64,000 bases of DNA from CAILZL01 sp963791615 (GCA_963791615.1 CAWBTE010000006.1:1426001-1490000), one strand, 5' to 3'; shown: positions 9,254 to 18,877, counted from the first letter of the stretch. The notes: generated by a model from the sequence alone, not told the origin. A program made the numbers and translations.

Positions 9254-10486
9254 TCAGGGGATTTGTTTGGCGCGATAACGTTCGGCAATCAGGCTGACCA
9301 GTTGCCCGGCGAGATCGCGCTTGCTACACAGACATAATTCACGCTGCCCCCCGTTCCAGTAAACGGTCAGCGCATTGTCGTCCTTGTCGAACGCCAGCCC
9401 CTCACCCACCTGGTTGGCGGCAATCATGTCCAGATGTTTACTTTCCAGCTTGATCAGCGCATTGCGTTCGACATGGTCAGTCTCGGCGGCAAAGCCCACC
9501 AGAAAAGGCGGCTTGGCGCTGGCGCCAATGGTGGCAAGAATATCCGGTGTGCGCGCCAGCTCCAGCGACATGGAGGCGTTACTCTTCTTGATTTTTTCAG
9601 TGGCGACGCTGGCCGCGCGGTAATCGGAAACCGCTGCGGTGGCGACAAAGATCTGTGCATCACTTATTTTCGACTGCACGGCATCGAGCATTTCAGCGGC
9701 CGTTTCCACATTCACGCGCTCCACGCCCAATGGCGTGGGCAAATGCACCGGGCCACTGACCAGCACCACCTCGGCGCCCGCTGCATACAAGGCCTCCGCT
9801 ACCGCAAAGCCCATCTTTCCGGAACTGCGGTTAGTGATGAAGCGCACTGGATCAATACGTTCACGGGTTGGGCCAGCGGTAACAACGGCCTTGATGCCCG
9901 ACAGTACATTCGAACGCCTGTCTGGCAGCAGTAATGCAGCCAGTTCCGTCGGTTCCAGCATGCGTCCCGGCCCCACCTCGCCACAGGCCTGTTCGCCGGC
10001 AGCCGGGCCGAGCACGCGCACACCACGTTGCTTCAGCAACGCCACGTTAGCCTGCGTGGCCGCATGCGCCCACATGGCCTGATTCATCGCTGGAGCAATG
10101 GCAATCGGCGCGCGGGTCGCCAGACACAAAGTACTGAGCAGATCGCCCGCCAACCCATGCGCCAGCTGCGCAATAAAATCGGCCGTGGCGGGTGCAATCA
10201 GAATCTCATCTGCCCAGCGCGCCAGCTCGATATGCCCCATCGCGGCTTCAGCGGCGTGATCCCACAACTCACTGCGCACTGGCAGGCCCGACACGGCCTG
10301 GAAGGTTTGTTCGGTTACAAACTCACGTGCACCGCGCGTCATTACTACCTGCACGGTCGCGCCCTGCTCCTTCAGGCGACGCACCAGGTCCGGGCTCTTG
10401 TACGCGGCAATGCCGCCGGTAACGCCCAGCAAAATCCTGCGCGTGGACTGATCTTTGCACTGGCCCTTGTGAGTCACGGTGTTCAT
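9254..10486 (-). CDS. coaBC: Bifunctional phosphopantothenoylcysteine decarboxylase / phosphopantothenate-cysteine ligase
   Basis: Carries out two consecutive steps of coenzyme A synthesis: CTP-dependent joining of cysteine to 4'-phosphopantothenate and FMN-dependent decarboxylation. The N-terminal flavoprotein half (about residues 15-190) has GVTGGIAAYKSPDLVRRL, a conserved His in GHIELARWAD, and the PAMNQAMW and ACGEVGPGRM substrate clamp motifs. The C-terminal CoaB half begins near AVVTAGPTRERIDPVRFITN and includes VATAAVSDYR and KIKKS. The 410-residue length is normal. The start at 10486 is an ATG. coaD, the next but one step of the pathway, is encoded at 36.3 kb. Confidence 0.95.
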   Translation of the reverse strand: MNTVTHKGQCKDQSTRRILLGVTGGIAAYKSPDLVRRLKEQGATVQVVMTRGAREFVTEQTFQAVSGLPVRSELWDHAAEAAMGHIELARWADEILIAPATADFIAQLAHGLAGDLLSTLCLATRAPIAIAPAMNQAMWAHAATQANVALLKQRGVRVLGPAAGEQACGEVGPGRMLEPTELAALLLPDRRSNVLSGIKAVVTAGPTRERIDPVRFITNRSSGKMGFAVAEALYAAGAEVVLVSGPVHLPTPLGVERVNVETAAEMLDAVQSKISDAQIFVATAAVSDYRAASVATEKIKKSNASMSLELARTPDILATIGASAKPPFLVGFAAETDHVERNALIKLESKHLDMIAANQVGEGLAFDKDDNALTVYWNGGQRELCLCSKRDLAGQLVSLIAERYRAKQIP

Positions 10487-10635
10487 GAGACTGGATTATT
10501 GCCAGCCTCGATCCAGCCCAGCAAACACCCGATCGGCATGTGCTAATGGCATATCTGGCATCTGCGCCCAGATATGCGCGATACGTCACAACGCCGATGC
10601 GGCAAGGTGGCGGTAACACAGATCAGGAGACAGGC

Positions 10636-11310
10636 ATGTCGATTCGAGACTGGCCAGAAGGCGAGCGGCCGCGCGAGAAACTGTTGAAACTGGGTGCGGC
10701 AGCCCTCAGCGAAGCGGAATTGATCGCGATTTTTCTGCGCACAGGAACGCGTGGTCACAGCGCGCTGGATGTGGCGAGAGATCTGCTGACCCGGTTTGGT
10801 TCGGTACGCGGACTACTGACAGCCGATGCAAAAACACTCTGCAAGGCCAAAGGCATGGGCGCCGCCCGCTACGCCACCCTGCAAGCGGTGCTGGAACTGG
10901 CGCGGCGGCATTATCAGGAATTGATGCAATCCGGCCCGGCCCTGCTGAATCCGCAGGCGACGCGCGACTTTCTGCACATGCGGCTGCGCGACCTGCAGCA
11001 CGAAGTGTTTTGCTGCCTGTATCTGGACAATCGACATCGGGTGATTGCCTTTGAAGAGCTGTTTCGCGGCACGCTGGACGGCGCCAGCGTGCATCCGCGT
11101 GAAGTGGTCAAGCGCGCCCTGGCCCATAATGCCGCCGCGCTGATCCTCGCGCACAACCACCCCTCGGGCGTGGCCGAACCCAGTCAGGCCGATGAATTGA
11201 TCACCCGTCGCCTGAAGGAAGCCCTGGCGCTGGTGGAAATCCGGGTGCTGGATCATCTGGTGGTTGGCGACCACCGTTGCGAGTCGTTTGCGGAACGGGG
11301 ACTACTCTGA
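10636..11310 (+). CDS. radC: RadC family JAB-domain protein
   Basis: Cytoplasmic protein of 224 residues with an N-terminal helix-hairpin-helix region (residues 1-100, including GMGAARYATLQAV) and a C-terminal MPN/JAB-like metal-binding domain with the motif ILAHNHPSGVAEPSQAD. Despite the old name its role in DNA repair is unsettled. The ATG at 10636 follows AGGAGA at 10625-10630. It is divergent from coaBC, with 149 bases between the starts, and lies upstream of rpmB-rpmG, a conserved gammaproteobacterial order. Confidence 0.93.
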   Translation: MSIRDWPEGERPREKLLKLGAAALSEAELIAIFLRTGTRGHSALDVARDLLTRFGSVRGLLTADAKTLCKAKGMGAARYATLQAVLELARRHYQELMQSGPALLNPQATRDFLHMRLRDLQHEVFCCLYLDNRHRVIAFEELFRGTLDGASVHPREVVKRALAHNAAALILAHNHPSGVAEPSQADELITRRLKEALALVEIRVLDHLVVGDHRCESFAERGLL

Positions 11311-11364
11311 CCAGAAGGTAACGCTGGGCAGGCCAGCAGGATGGTCAGAAAACCACTTTCCGGC

Positions 11365-11393
11365 TTGCCCAAGGCGAGCGCCACTGGTATAAA
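11365..11393 (+). promoter_or_regulatory. Probable sigma-70 promoter of rpmB-rpmG
   Basis: TTGCCC at 11365-11370 and TATAAA at 11388-11393 are separated by 17 bases. The spacing is ideal and the -10 box matches the consensus at five of six bases. The predicted transcript would start about 50 bases before the rpmB start. Confidence 0.6.
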
Positions 11394-11449
11394 GCGCGAC
11401 TCATTTTGGCCGGGTGCTCTCCAGCAAACCGGCGCCAGAGGAATACGCC

Positions 11450-11686
11450 ATGTCGAGAGTTTGCCAAGTCACCGGTAAGGGCCCCATGACCGGTAATACC
11501 GTGTCGCACGCCAACAACCGTCGCCGTCGCCGCTTCCTGCCTAATCTGCACACCCTGCGCTTCTGGCTGGAAGGCGAACGCCGCTTCGTCAGCCTGCGTA
11601 TTTCCAATCACGGCCTGCGCACCATCGAAAAGAAGGGCATTGAGGTTGTGGTAGCCGACCTGCGCGCCAACGGCGTTCGGGTTTAA
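11450..11686 (+). CDS. rpmB: 50S ribosomal protein L28
   Basis: Structural protein of the large ribosomal subunit, 78 residues, very basic. It begins MSRVCQVTGKGPMTGNTVSHANN, which is diagnostic for the gammaproteobacterial form, and contains NRRRRRFLPNLH. The ATG at 11450 was chosen over an upstream in-frame start at 11414 because L28 always begins at this sequence. rpmG follows 11 bases later, forming the conserved rpmBG operon. Confidence 0.97.
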   Translation: MSRVCQVTGKGPMTGNTVSHANNRRRRRFLPNLHTLRFWLEGERRFVSLRISNHGLRTIEKKGIEVVVADLRANGVRV

Positions 11687-11697
11687 GGAGTTTCCCC

Positions 11698-11853
11698 ATG
11701 CGTGACAAGATCAAACTGGTTTCTTCCGCCGGCACCGGCCACTTCTACACCACCACCAAGAACAAGCGCCTGCATCCTGACAAGATGGAAGTGAGCAAGT
11801 ACGACCCCAAGGTCAAAAAGCATGTGCCGTACAAGGAAGCCAAGATCAAGTAA
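11698..11853 (+). CDS. rpmG: 50S ribosomal protein L33
   Basis: Structural protein of the large ribosomal subunit, 51 residues, read directly from the sequence: it begins MRDKIKLVSSAGTGHFYTT and ends PYKEAKIK. It is the cysteine-free form of L33, without the zinc-binding CxxC pairs. TAAGGAG at 11684-11690 gives a strong ribosome binding site, partly inside the end of rpmB. A rho-independent terminator closes the operon 25 bases downstream. Confidence 0.97.
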   Translation: MRDKIKLVSSAGTGHFYTTTKNKRLHPDKMEVSKYDPKVKKHVPYKEAKIK

Positions 11854-11877
11854 TTGATCTGGTTACTGATTTTCCGG

Positions 11878-11906
11878 AAGGCCCGCCTAGTGCGGGCCTT
11901 TTGTTT
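11878..11906 (+). terminator. Rho-independent terminator of rpmBG
   Basis: AAGGCCCGC at 11878-11886 pairs with GCGGGCCTT at 11892-11900 around a five-base loop and is followed by TTGTTTTG. Confidence 0.85.
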
Positions 11907-12008
11907 TGTACTGACCCATGTCGTCAACTCCCGACGGCTGGCTGCCTGACGACTCCCGCCGCACACTTTGCCCGCTATTTTTCACCCTGTTTTAAACGGT
12001 ATTTACTC

Positions 12009-12668
12009 ATGAAAAAGTCACTTCTGATTGCCACTGTCAGCACGCTGGTACTGAGCACCGCCTGCACCACCATCAACCCGTACACCGGCGAGCAACAGAC
12101 CTCCTCGGCAGTAAAGGGCGCTGCCATTGGCGCGGGCGTCGGCATCGTTGCCGGCCTGCTGACCGGTGGTAACGATGTGCGTAATGCCGCCGTCGGCGCG
12201 GGTATCGGCGCCATTGCCGGTGGCGGCGTGGGCGCGTACATGGACGTGCAGGAAGCCAAACTGCGTCAGAAGATGCAAGGCACCGGCGTGACGGTCAGCC
12301 GCAATGGCGACAACATCACCCTGAACATGCCCGGCAGCATCACCTTCGCCACCAATAGCGCCGACCTGAACGCCCAGTTCTACAGCGCCCTGGATGGCGT
12401 TGATCTGGTGCTGAAGGAATACGACAAGACCATGATTGAAGTCGCCGGCCATACCGACAGCACCGGCAGCCTGGCGCTGAATCAGTCCCTGTCCGAGCGT
12501 CGCGCTCAATCGGTGGCCAGCTACCTGAGCAGCAAGGGCCTGAACAGCAAACGCATCCTCACCGTCGGCGCCGGCCCCTCACGCCCCATCGCCAGCAATG
12601 ACACACCGGAAGGTCGCCAACAGAACCGCCGCGTGGAACTGACCGTTGTGCCAAACGTGGCCAAGTAA
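12009..12668 (+). CDS. OmpA-family lipoprotein with glycine zipper
   Basis: Predicted outer-membrane lipoprotein of 219 residues (YiaD-like). The signal peptide MKKSLLIATVSTLVLSTAC ends in a lipobox with the acylated cysteine at residue 19. Residues about 35-80 are a glycine-zipper repeat (GAAIGAGVGIVAGLL, GAGIGAIAGGGVGAYM) that may insert in the membrane. The C-terminal OmpA domain (about 110-215) would bind peptidoglycan, with the motif VAGHTDSTGSLALNQSLSERRA and the closing NRRVELTV. It stands alone and is followed by its own terminator. Confidence 0.9.
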   Translation: MKKSLLIATVSTLVLSTACTTINPYTGEQQTSSAVKGAAIGAGVGIVAGLLTGGNDVRNAAVGAGIGAIAGGGVGAYMDVQEAKLRQKMQGTGVTVSRNGDNITLNMPGSITFATNSADLNAQFYSALDGVDLVLKEYDKTMIEVAGHTDSTGSLALNQSLSERRAQSVASYLSSKGLNSKRILTVGAGPSRPIASNDTPEGRQQNRRVELTVVPNVAK

Positions 12669-12689
12669 GTTTTTCTTGACTGATGGAAT

Positions 12690-12717
12690 AAAAAGGCCAG
12701 CGATCGCTGGCCTTTTT
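12690..12717 (+). terminator. Rho-independent terminator behind the OmpA-like gene
   Basis: A perfect 20-base palindrome, AGGCCAGCGATCGCTGGCCT, is preceded by an A-run and followed by TTTTC, so it could work in both directions. No gene ends here on the other strand. Confidence 0.85.
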
Positions 12718-12910
12718 CACTACAGCTGAAGAATGTATTTCTGCCGCTTCCGGCTGATTGATAACAAAGCTATCACTAAAGCGCCTCAATAGATGACTCA
12801 GGAACCTTCAATCTGAATAGCGGTCAACGCAATTCGATCCCGCGCAGCGATGCAATAATCCGAGCGGGGATTGATATGATCCGAACAACAATTTCAGCCT
12901 TGGAGTTCAC

Positions 12911-13862
12911 ATGTCTGATTACGGCAATTCGAGCCTTTCTCGTCGTCATTTACTGCAAGCCGGTGCACTGGCAGGCGCTGGCCTGGCGTTGAGCAAGACA
13001 TTGCTTGCCGCTGACGCCGCCTCCCTGCCGCTGATCACCAAAGCGATCCCGGCCACCGGCGAAAAAATCCCCGTGATGGGCGTCGGCACCAATCAGTTCC
13101 GCGAGTCCAACTATGCGGATGTGAAGGCCGTCATCAAGCGTATGTATGAGCTGGGTGGAACACTTATCGATACCGCTCCGTCCTATACGGGCGGCGAAAG
13201 CGAAGCGGTGATCGGCCGAGCGCTGGCCGAGCTGGGCATCCGCGACAAGATGTTCATCTCCACCAAGTTCAACGCTGGCGGCAAGGGATATGGTGCGACC
13301 GAGCCAGGCGGTCGGGAAGCCTTCGAGCGCTCCGTGAAGCTGCTGAACAAGATCGATCTGCTCGAAGTGCACAAGATTGACGGCCTGGATGAGCTGATGC
13401 CGCTCATGCAGGAATACAAGAAGGCCGGCAAGATTCGCTACCTCGGTGTGACCACCTTCCGCGCCGAAGAACATGACCGCATGATCGCGGCAATGAACAA
13501 GTATCCGATGGATTTCATCCAGGTCGACTATTCGCTGGGTAATCGGGTCTCCGAGAAAGTGCTATCGGCGGCGCAGCAGCACAAAGTGGCAGTGATGCTC
13601 GAATGTTCCGCTGGGCGGGCGTCGTGCATCCTTGTTCCAGGAAGTGGGTGAGCGCAAATTACCCGCGTGGGCAACGGACTTCGGCGCAACCACCTGGGGT
13701 CAATTCTTCCTCAAGTACGTGGCTTCGCATCCAGCCGTAACCTGTGTAGTTCCCGGTTCTACCAAGATCAGTCACATTGAAGATAACCAGGGCGCAGGCC
13801 GTGGTCGTTTGCCTAACGCTGCCGAACGCAAACGCATGGAAGAATTCTGGGACAAGACCTGA
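12911..13862 (+). pseudogene. Aldo/keto reductase with Tat signal, frameshifted
   Basis: NADPH-dependent aldo/keto reductase family member, predicted to be exported folded through the Tat pathway. The N-terminus SLSRRHLLQAGALAGAGLAL is a twin-arginine signal. The barrel then shows IDTAPSYTGGESEAVIG (catalytic Asp and Tyr), FISTKFN (Lys) and LLEVHKIDG (His). The frame breaks near 13600: codons up to about residue 230 are in one frame, while VPLGGRRASLFQEVGERKLPAW through the C-terminal PGSTKISHIEDNQGAGRGRLP are in the next, with stop at 13862. One extra base accounts for the shift. GGAG lies just before the start. It may be an intact gene with a sequence error. It is convergent with a hydroxyacid dehydrogenase. 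Confidence 0.8.
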
Positions 13863-13885
13863 TCAGGCTTCTCCACTGACGCCCA

Positions 13886-13913
13886 GACCCTCTCCCCAGA
13901 CTGGGAGAGGGTC
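13886..13913. repeat. GC-rich palindrome between convergent genes
   Basis: GACCCTCTCCC at 13886-13896 and its exact complement at 13903-13913 flank a six-base loop. There is no U-run. It resembles REP-type palindromes and may also stop transcription from both sides. Confidence 0.6.
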
Positions 13914-13930
13914 GGGACAGATGGCGCGCG

Positions 13931-15049
13931 TCAGTAGCCCCGCGCCAGATCCACCACCGACAACATCTTGTCGCCAGCAGCGTAACGACGCACGTTCTCG
14001 AGCAGCACCGCCAGCTGGTTGTTGCGTTCCAGGTCTGCCACGCTGGCGATATGCGGCGTGATAATGAGATTCGGTGTACGCCACAATGGGTGATCCGCCG
14101 GCAGCGGCTCGGGATCGGTCACATCCAGTGCGGCGCCGGCCAGACGTTTTTCTTTGAGCGCGGCAATCAATGCACCGTCCACCACACTTGCGCCGCGCGC
14201 AATGTTCACGAAGTACGCACTGGGTTTCAGTACTGCAAAAAATTTCGCATCGAACAAGCCCGTGGTCTCGGGTGTCAACGGCGCGGCGTTGATGACGACA
14301 TCGGCATCTTTTGCCAGACCCAGCAATTCGTTCGACAAGCCCACATAGCTGACGAATGGCGGACCGGTTCTGCCGCTGCCGCGCGTTGCAACCACTTTCA
14401 TGCCCATGGCATGACCGCGTCTGGCAATGTCGGTACCGATGCCGCCCAGCCCCACCACCAGCAGTGTCTTGCCGTTGAGCGAACGCAATACACCGGATTC
14501 GCCGCTGCGATTCCACTGACCCTGCTGCTGATTGACTATGAAGTTATCCAGATTGCGCGCCAGCGCCAGTGCCAGTGCGATGGCATGTTCGCTGACGGTA
14601 TCGCCCTCGGTTCGCTGCATGTTGGTCAGCAGCAGCTGGCGCTCCTTCACCGCCGGCACGGCAAGGCACCGTTCCGCACCGGCAGTCATGACCTGCAGCC
14701 AACGCACCTGTTTCGCTTTTTCCAGCAACGCCTGGGTGCAGCCGCCGATCATGGCATCGGCATCGCTGACATCGACTTCGGGGTTGATCATATTGCGCAC
14801 AAATACAAACTCAACTCCCGGCGCCATAGCCTGCAACTCGGGGAGTGGCGCATTGCCGGTGACAATCACTTTTTTCGGTACACGCCAGCCGGGCATTTCA
14901 CGCACAGGCTTGTCGGCCTCTATCAAACCCAGTTGCGAGACCAATGCAGCGCCTGAGGTAGACGGTACTTGTGCATGGGCACAAGAAATAGCGGCCAACG
15001 TCAAGCCAGCCAACAGCTGCACAGCGAGATATTTCGGACAAAGATTCAT
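13931..15049 (-). CDS. Exported D-2-hydroxyacid dehydrogenase family protein
   Basis: NAD(P)-dependent dehydrogenase family that interconverts 2-hydroxy and 2-keto acids. The Rossmann motif VVGLGGIGTDIARRG is followed by the catalytic Arg in NIARGASVVD, the conserved acidic residue in ALDVTDPEPLP, and His in ITPHIAS. Unusually it carries a Sec signal peptide (MNLCPKYLAVQLLAGLTLAAISCAHAQ), so it would act outside the cytoplasm where NAD(P) is not expected; a few such proteins occur in environmental proteobacteria. The ATG at 15049 was chosen because it starts the signal peptide; upstream in-frame starts exist at 15064 and 15100. Length 372 residues. Substrate unknown. Confidence 0.82.
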   Translation of the reverse strand: MNLCPKYLAVQLLAGLTLAAISCAHAQVPSTSGAALVSQLGLIEADKPVREMPGWRVPKKVIVTGNAPLPELQAMAPGVEFVFVRNMINPEVDVSDADAMIGGCTQALLEKAKQVRWLQVMTAGAERCLAVPAVKERQLLLTNMQRTEGDTVSEHAIALALALARNLDNFIVNQQQGQWNRSGESGVLRSLNGKTLLVVGLGGIGTDIARRGHAMGMKVVATRGSGRTGPPFVSYVGLSNELLGLAKDADVVINAAPLTPETTGLFDAKFFAVLKPSAYFVNIARGASVVDGALIAALKEKRLAGAALDVTDPEPLPADHPLWRTPNLIITPHIASVADLERNNQLAVLLENVRRYAAGDKMLSVVDLARGY

Positions 15050-15219
15050 GACTGACTCCGGCATCAAGGCAAGCGACACGCGACGATAGACAGCGCGCAT
15101 CCCGGTATGTTCATTGTGCTTGTTGAAACTCCGCGCATTGTGAACACCCCGTCCGGGACGCTCAACTATCAGCCCCGCTGACTGAATCAGCGTGAATAGC
15201 GCAGTTGATATTTACAGCG

Positions 15220-16008
15220 TTACCAGACCGTTCGTGTCCTGCCGCCATCCACCACCAGCGTGGCGCCGGTGATGTAACTGGCGCAATCAGATAACAGGAA
15301 GGCCGCAGCCGCACCGAATTCCGCAGGCTTGCCATTGCGACCCAATGGAATGGCCTTTCCCTCTCGCGTAACAATCGCTTCAATGGGTTCATTACTGTTC
15401 TCGGCCATGCGTTGGTACAGGGCACGAATCCGATCCGTATCGAAGCGGCCCGGAACCAGATTGTTGATGCGGATGTTCTCACCCAGCTCCGTTGACAGGC
15501 TTTTCACCAGACTGACCACACCGGCGCGAAATACATTGGACAGGATCAGGTTTTCTACGGGTTCCTTGATCGAGGTGGAGGTCACCGTCAGGATTGATCC
15601 GCCCTGATTGCGGCGCAACTCGGGCAGCACGGCTCGAATCATCCTGACCGCGCTCATCAATGTGAGATTAAAACCCTTCTCCCATGCCTGGTCATCAAAG
15701 GCAGCAAAATTTCCCGGTGGCGGACCGCCGGCATTAACCACCAGTCCATCAATGCGACCAAAGTCCCGCAGCGAAGCATGCACCCACTGTTCAATGGAGC
15801 TGGCATCCGCAGCATCGAGCACATAACCGCGCACAGTGGAGCCGGTGCTGCTGCGTAATTTTTCGGCAGCCGCTTCAATGTCGGCCTGCGTGCGACTGCC
15901 CATGGAAACCTGCGCGCCTTCATTGGCCAATGCGCCAGCAATGCCATATCCCAGACCCTTGCTCGAAGCGGCAACCAGAAAGACCTTGTTTTGCAGTTCC
16001 AGATTCAT
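15220..16008 (-). CDS. Divergent short-chain dehydrogenase/reductase
   Basis: Rossmann-fold protein of 262 residues, read as a cytoplasmic oxidoreductase. The cofactor loop is AASSKGLGYGIA in place of TGxxxGxG, followed by NAGGPPPGNF. Where classical members have the YxxxK catalytic pair, this protein has SNVFRAGVVSLVKS, so both Tyr and Lys are replaced; this pattern is known in a divergent branch of the family. The C-terminus GATLVVDGGRTRTVW is typical. The ATG at 16008 was preferred to 16077 because family sequence begins at MNLELQNKV. It is read toward the hydroxyacid dehydrogenase 170 bases away and may be co-transcribed with it. Confidence 0.85.
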   Translation of the reverse strand: MNLELQNKVFLVAASSKGLGYGIAGALANEGAQVSMGSRTQADIEAAAEKLRSSTGSTVRGYVLDAADASSIEQWVHASLRDFGRIDGLVVNAGGPPPGNFAAFDDQAWEKGFNLTLMSAVRMIRAVLPELRRNQGGSILTVTSTSIKEPVENLILSNVFRAGVVSLVKSLSTELGENIRINNLVPGRFDTDRIRALYQRMAENSNEPIEAIVTREGKAIPLGRNGKPAEFGAAAAFLLSDCASYITGATLVVDGGRTRTVW

Positions 16009-16287
16009 ATTAAAAGCTCGTGGCTGTTGAGTTGCGCGAGCGTAATGCCTGTGAGCCTGCGCCGCTATTATTTTCACGATCCCGTGACCTGATGAAGTTC
16101 ACCCTGTCTGTCCCCTATCCCGCCTGGTCTGCAAGTGGCCGCCATGTTTCCCAAGCCATCCAGACTGACAAATCTAGATAAATCGGCGTATCTCCAGTCA
16201 GTTCGACTGGCTGTGCTGTGAAATAAACCGGGCTAGTATCGGCAGCCGCAGCGGCCGCAGCCGAGCCGCATCACTTCCGGGGACACT

Positions 16288-17175
16288 ATGTGCGATAACC
16301 ATTCCATTGACGACATGATCGAATACTCAAGCCGCACCGGCGAATTGACCCGACGACAATTTCGGCGCGCTGTCGCTGGGTGCCGGTCTGACCATAATGC
16401 TGCCGGCCGGTCGCCAACGCGGTCGACCGTGACCGAATCCAATGTCGAGATCAAGACACCCGATGGCGTTGCGGACAGCTTACTTCGTCCATCCCAGCCA
16501 GCGGAGCGCACCGGCCGTACTGATCTGGACCGACATCATGGGCCTGCGTCCCGCCTTCAAGACCATGGCCAAACGCCTGGCCGAATCCGGTTATGCGGTG
16601 CTGGCGCCGAATCCGTACTATCGGGCCAGAAAGCGCCGGTAGTGATGCCTGGCAAGGCCGCATGCAGAACGAGGCCACCCGCAAAACACTGATGGGACTG
16701 ATGGGCCTCACTGACACCGGAAACCCATGTGACATGGATGCGCATTGCCTTCGTGACCTGGCTGGACACGCAAGCCGCGGTGAACAAGCAGCGCAAGATG
16801 GGCACCGCCGGCTATTGCATGGGTGGCCCGATGGTCATGCGCACAGCCGCTGCCTTGCCGGATCGAATTGGCGCGGGCGCAACCTTCCACGGCGCACGCA
16901 TGGCCAGTGACGATGCCAACAGTCCGCATCTGCTGGTGCCGAGGATGAAAGCGCAATACCTGATCGCCATCGCCGAAAACGACGACAAGCGCGAACCCCA
17001 TGCGAAGGACCTACTCAGGGAAGCGTTCGCCAACGCCAAGTTGCCTGCTGAAATTGAAGTGTATGCAGGCGCACAACATGGCTGGTGTCCGCCGGACTCC
17101 ACTGTCTACAACGAAGCGCAGGCAGAGAAAGCCTGGGGCAGGATGCTGGAGTTGTTCAAGAAAGCGCTGGTGTAA
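16288..17175 (+). pseudogene. Dienelactone hydrolase family protein, several frameshifts
   Basis: Alpha/beta hydrolase of the dienelactone hydrolase family, which opens lactones or esters with a cysteine nucleophile. The C-terminal part is clear: GTAGYCMGGPMVMRTAAALP holds the nucleophile Cys, and YAGAQHGWCPPD holds the His. The N-terminal half is spread over three frames. A Tat-like leader (LTRRQF, then GALSLGAGLTIMLPA in another frame) is followed by TESNVEIKTPDGVAD, then YFVHPSQRSAPAVLIWTDIMG in a third frame. At least four indels are needed between 16360 and 16730. This could be a decayed gene or a stretch of poor sequence. Confidence 0.7.
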
Positions 17176-17224
17176 CAGGCCCCAGGCTAGCAGGATGCAG
17201 ACATTCATCAATGCTGGAAAAACA

Positions 17225-18877
17225 ATGAAATATTTCGCTCTCATATCTGCGCTGAGTTTGTTGAGCGCCTCATGCGTAACTGTCCCGGCCGGGTCGCAAC
17301 CGCCCAGGCTGGTGGTTGCGATTGCCGTCGATCAGTTCTCCTCAGACCTGTTTGCCGAGTACCGGCAAACCTATGTCGCGGGACTCAAGCGACTGTCCAA
17401 CGCCATTGTGTTTCCGGCTGGCTATCAGGCGCATGCCACCACCGAAACCTGTCCGGGCCATGCAACGATCCTCACCGGCGCCCGTCCGGCGCGCAGCGGC
17501 ATCATCGCCAATGAGTGGTTCGATCAGTCCGTGACACGCGGCGATGACGATCACAAGATTTACTGCGTCGAAGACGAGACACAACCCGGTACCACCGCCA
17601 GCAAGTATGTGGTCTCGACCCGCCATCTGAACGTGCCCACATTGGGAGACCGCATGAAGCGCGTTGATGCGCGTTCGCGAGTCGTGGCGGTGGCGGGCAA
17701 AGATCGCTCTGCGGTCATGATGGGTGGTCACATGACCGATGCCATGTGGTATCCCAGCCTGGACTTCAAGAGCTATGTGTCGTTACCCGGGCAGTCGGGC
17801 GTAACACCGGCCATTGTGACCAGGGTAAACCAGCGCATTGCGCAAACCATTGCCAGGCCGCCGGCTGAAATGGTGCCAGCGCATTGTGCTGTGCGTGCGG
17901 ATACGCTGGCGCTGCAAGCCGATAGCGACCTGGCAAAAGCGCTCAAGCCCGAGAAACCCAACCCGGTGCGGGTCTATCGCACCAGCCCCGAATACGATCG
18001 CGCCACTGCCGATATTGCCATTGACCTGCTGAAAAACATGCGCCTGGGGCATGGCCCGGCAACCGACCTGCTGGCCATCAGCCTGGCGGGCACGGATAAC
18101 GTGGGCCACTCATTCGGCACGCAAGGAATCGAGATGTGTGTGCAGCAGGCCGCGCTCGACCGGATAATCGGGCAAATTCTCGATGCGCTGGATGCCAACG
18201 GTGCGTCATACATGGTGGTGCTGACTGCCGATCATGGTGGCTTTGATCTGCCCGAGCGCCTGCAGCAACGTGGTGTTATCGACGCAGCACGCGCTGCTCC
18301 GGAAACGGTTGCCGCAGCCATCAGCGCTACGCTGGTCACCCAGTTTCAGCTCGATATCGACCCCAAAAAATTGTGGATGGCGGTCAGCCCACAGGGCGAC
18401 TGGTATCTGTCCAACAAGGTATCGGGTGCGTTACGTACGCAGGTACTGGCCGCAACACGCGCCAGGCTGCTCAGCCTGCCGCAAGTGGCAGCCGTCGCCA
18501 CGGCCGATGAACTCAGCCGCATGCCTTTGCCACAGCCACCGGTAGATAACTGGTCACTGCTTGAACGTGCACGCGCTTCATTCGACGCAGCGCGCTCAGG
18601 CGACCTGCTGGTCATGATGAAACCACGCATCGTACCGATTCCCAAACCTGTGGCGGGCTATGCCGCTGGCCACGGCACGCCATGGGACTATGACCGGCGC
18701 GTGCCCATGCTGTTCTGGTATCCGGGCGCAGTGGCGCATGAAGTGCCACTGTCAGTCGAGACCATTGATATTCTGCCGACACTGGCCCCGTTTATCGGCC
18801 TAAACGTACCCGCTGCCGAGATCGATGGGCGTTGTATTGATCTTGATCCGGGATCGGCAGATACCTGCAAGCAGTGA
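17225..18877 (+). CDS. Alkaline phosphatase superfamily lipoprotein (PafA/NPP-like)
   Basis: Metal-dependent phosphatase or phosphodiesterase predicted to sit in the periplasm as a lipoprotein: MKYFALISALSLLSASC ends in a lipobox with Cys at residue 17. Two-zinc site residues are visible as VAIAVDQFSSD (Asp), TTETCPGHATILTG (Thr nucleophile), SLAGTDNVGHSFGT (Asp and His), TADHGG (Asp and His) and AGHGTPWDYD (His). Length 550 residues is normal for PafA-like enzymes, which cleave phosphate monoesters. The ATG at 17225 was chosen for the signal peptide, with an alternative in-frame start at 17195. It follows the hydrolase pseudogene by 49 bases. Confidence 0.88.
   Translation: MKYFALISALSLLSASCVTVPAGSQPPRLVVAIAVDQFSSDLFAEYRQTYVAGLKRLSNAIVFPAGYQAHATTETCPGHATILTGARPARSGIIANEWFDQSVTRGDDDHKIYCVEDETQPGTTASKYVVSTRHLNVPTLGDRMKRVDARSRVVAVAGKDRSAVMMGGHMTDAMWYPSLDFKSYVSLPGQSGVTPAIVTRVNQRIAQTIARPPAEMVPAHCAVRADTLALQADSDLAKALKPEKPNPVRVYRTSPEYDRATADIAIDLLKNMRLGHGPATDLLAISLAGTDNVGHSFGTQGIEMCVQQAALDRIIGQILDALDANGASYMVVLTADHGGFDLPERLQQRGVIDAARAAPETVAAAISATLVTQFQLDIDPKKLWMAVSPQGDWYLSNKVSGALRTQVLAATRARLLSLPQVAAVATADELSRMPLPQPPVDNWSLLERARASFDAARSGDLLVMMKPRIVPIPKPVAGYAAGHGTPWDYDRRVPMLFWYPGAVAHEVPLSVETIDILPTLAPFIGLNVPAAEIDGRCIDLDPGSADTCKQ

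Noticed and set aside
12690..12717. Regulatory palindrome
   Set aside because: The position behind a stop codon and the T-run make it a terminator.
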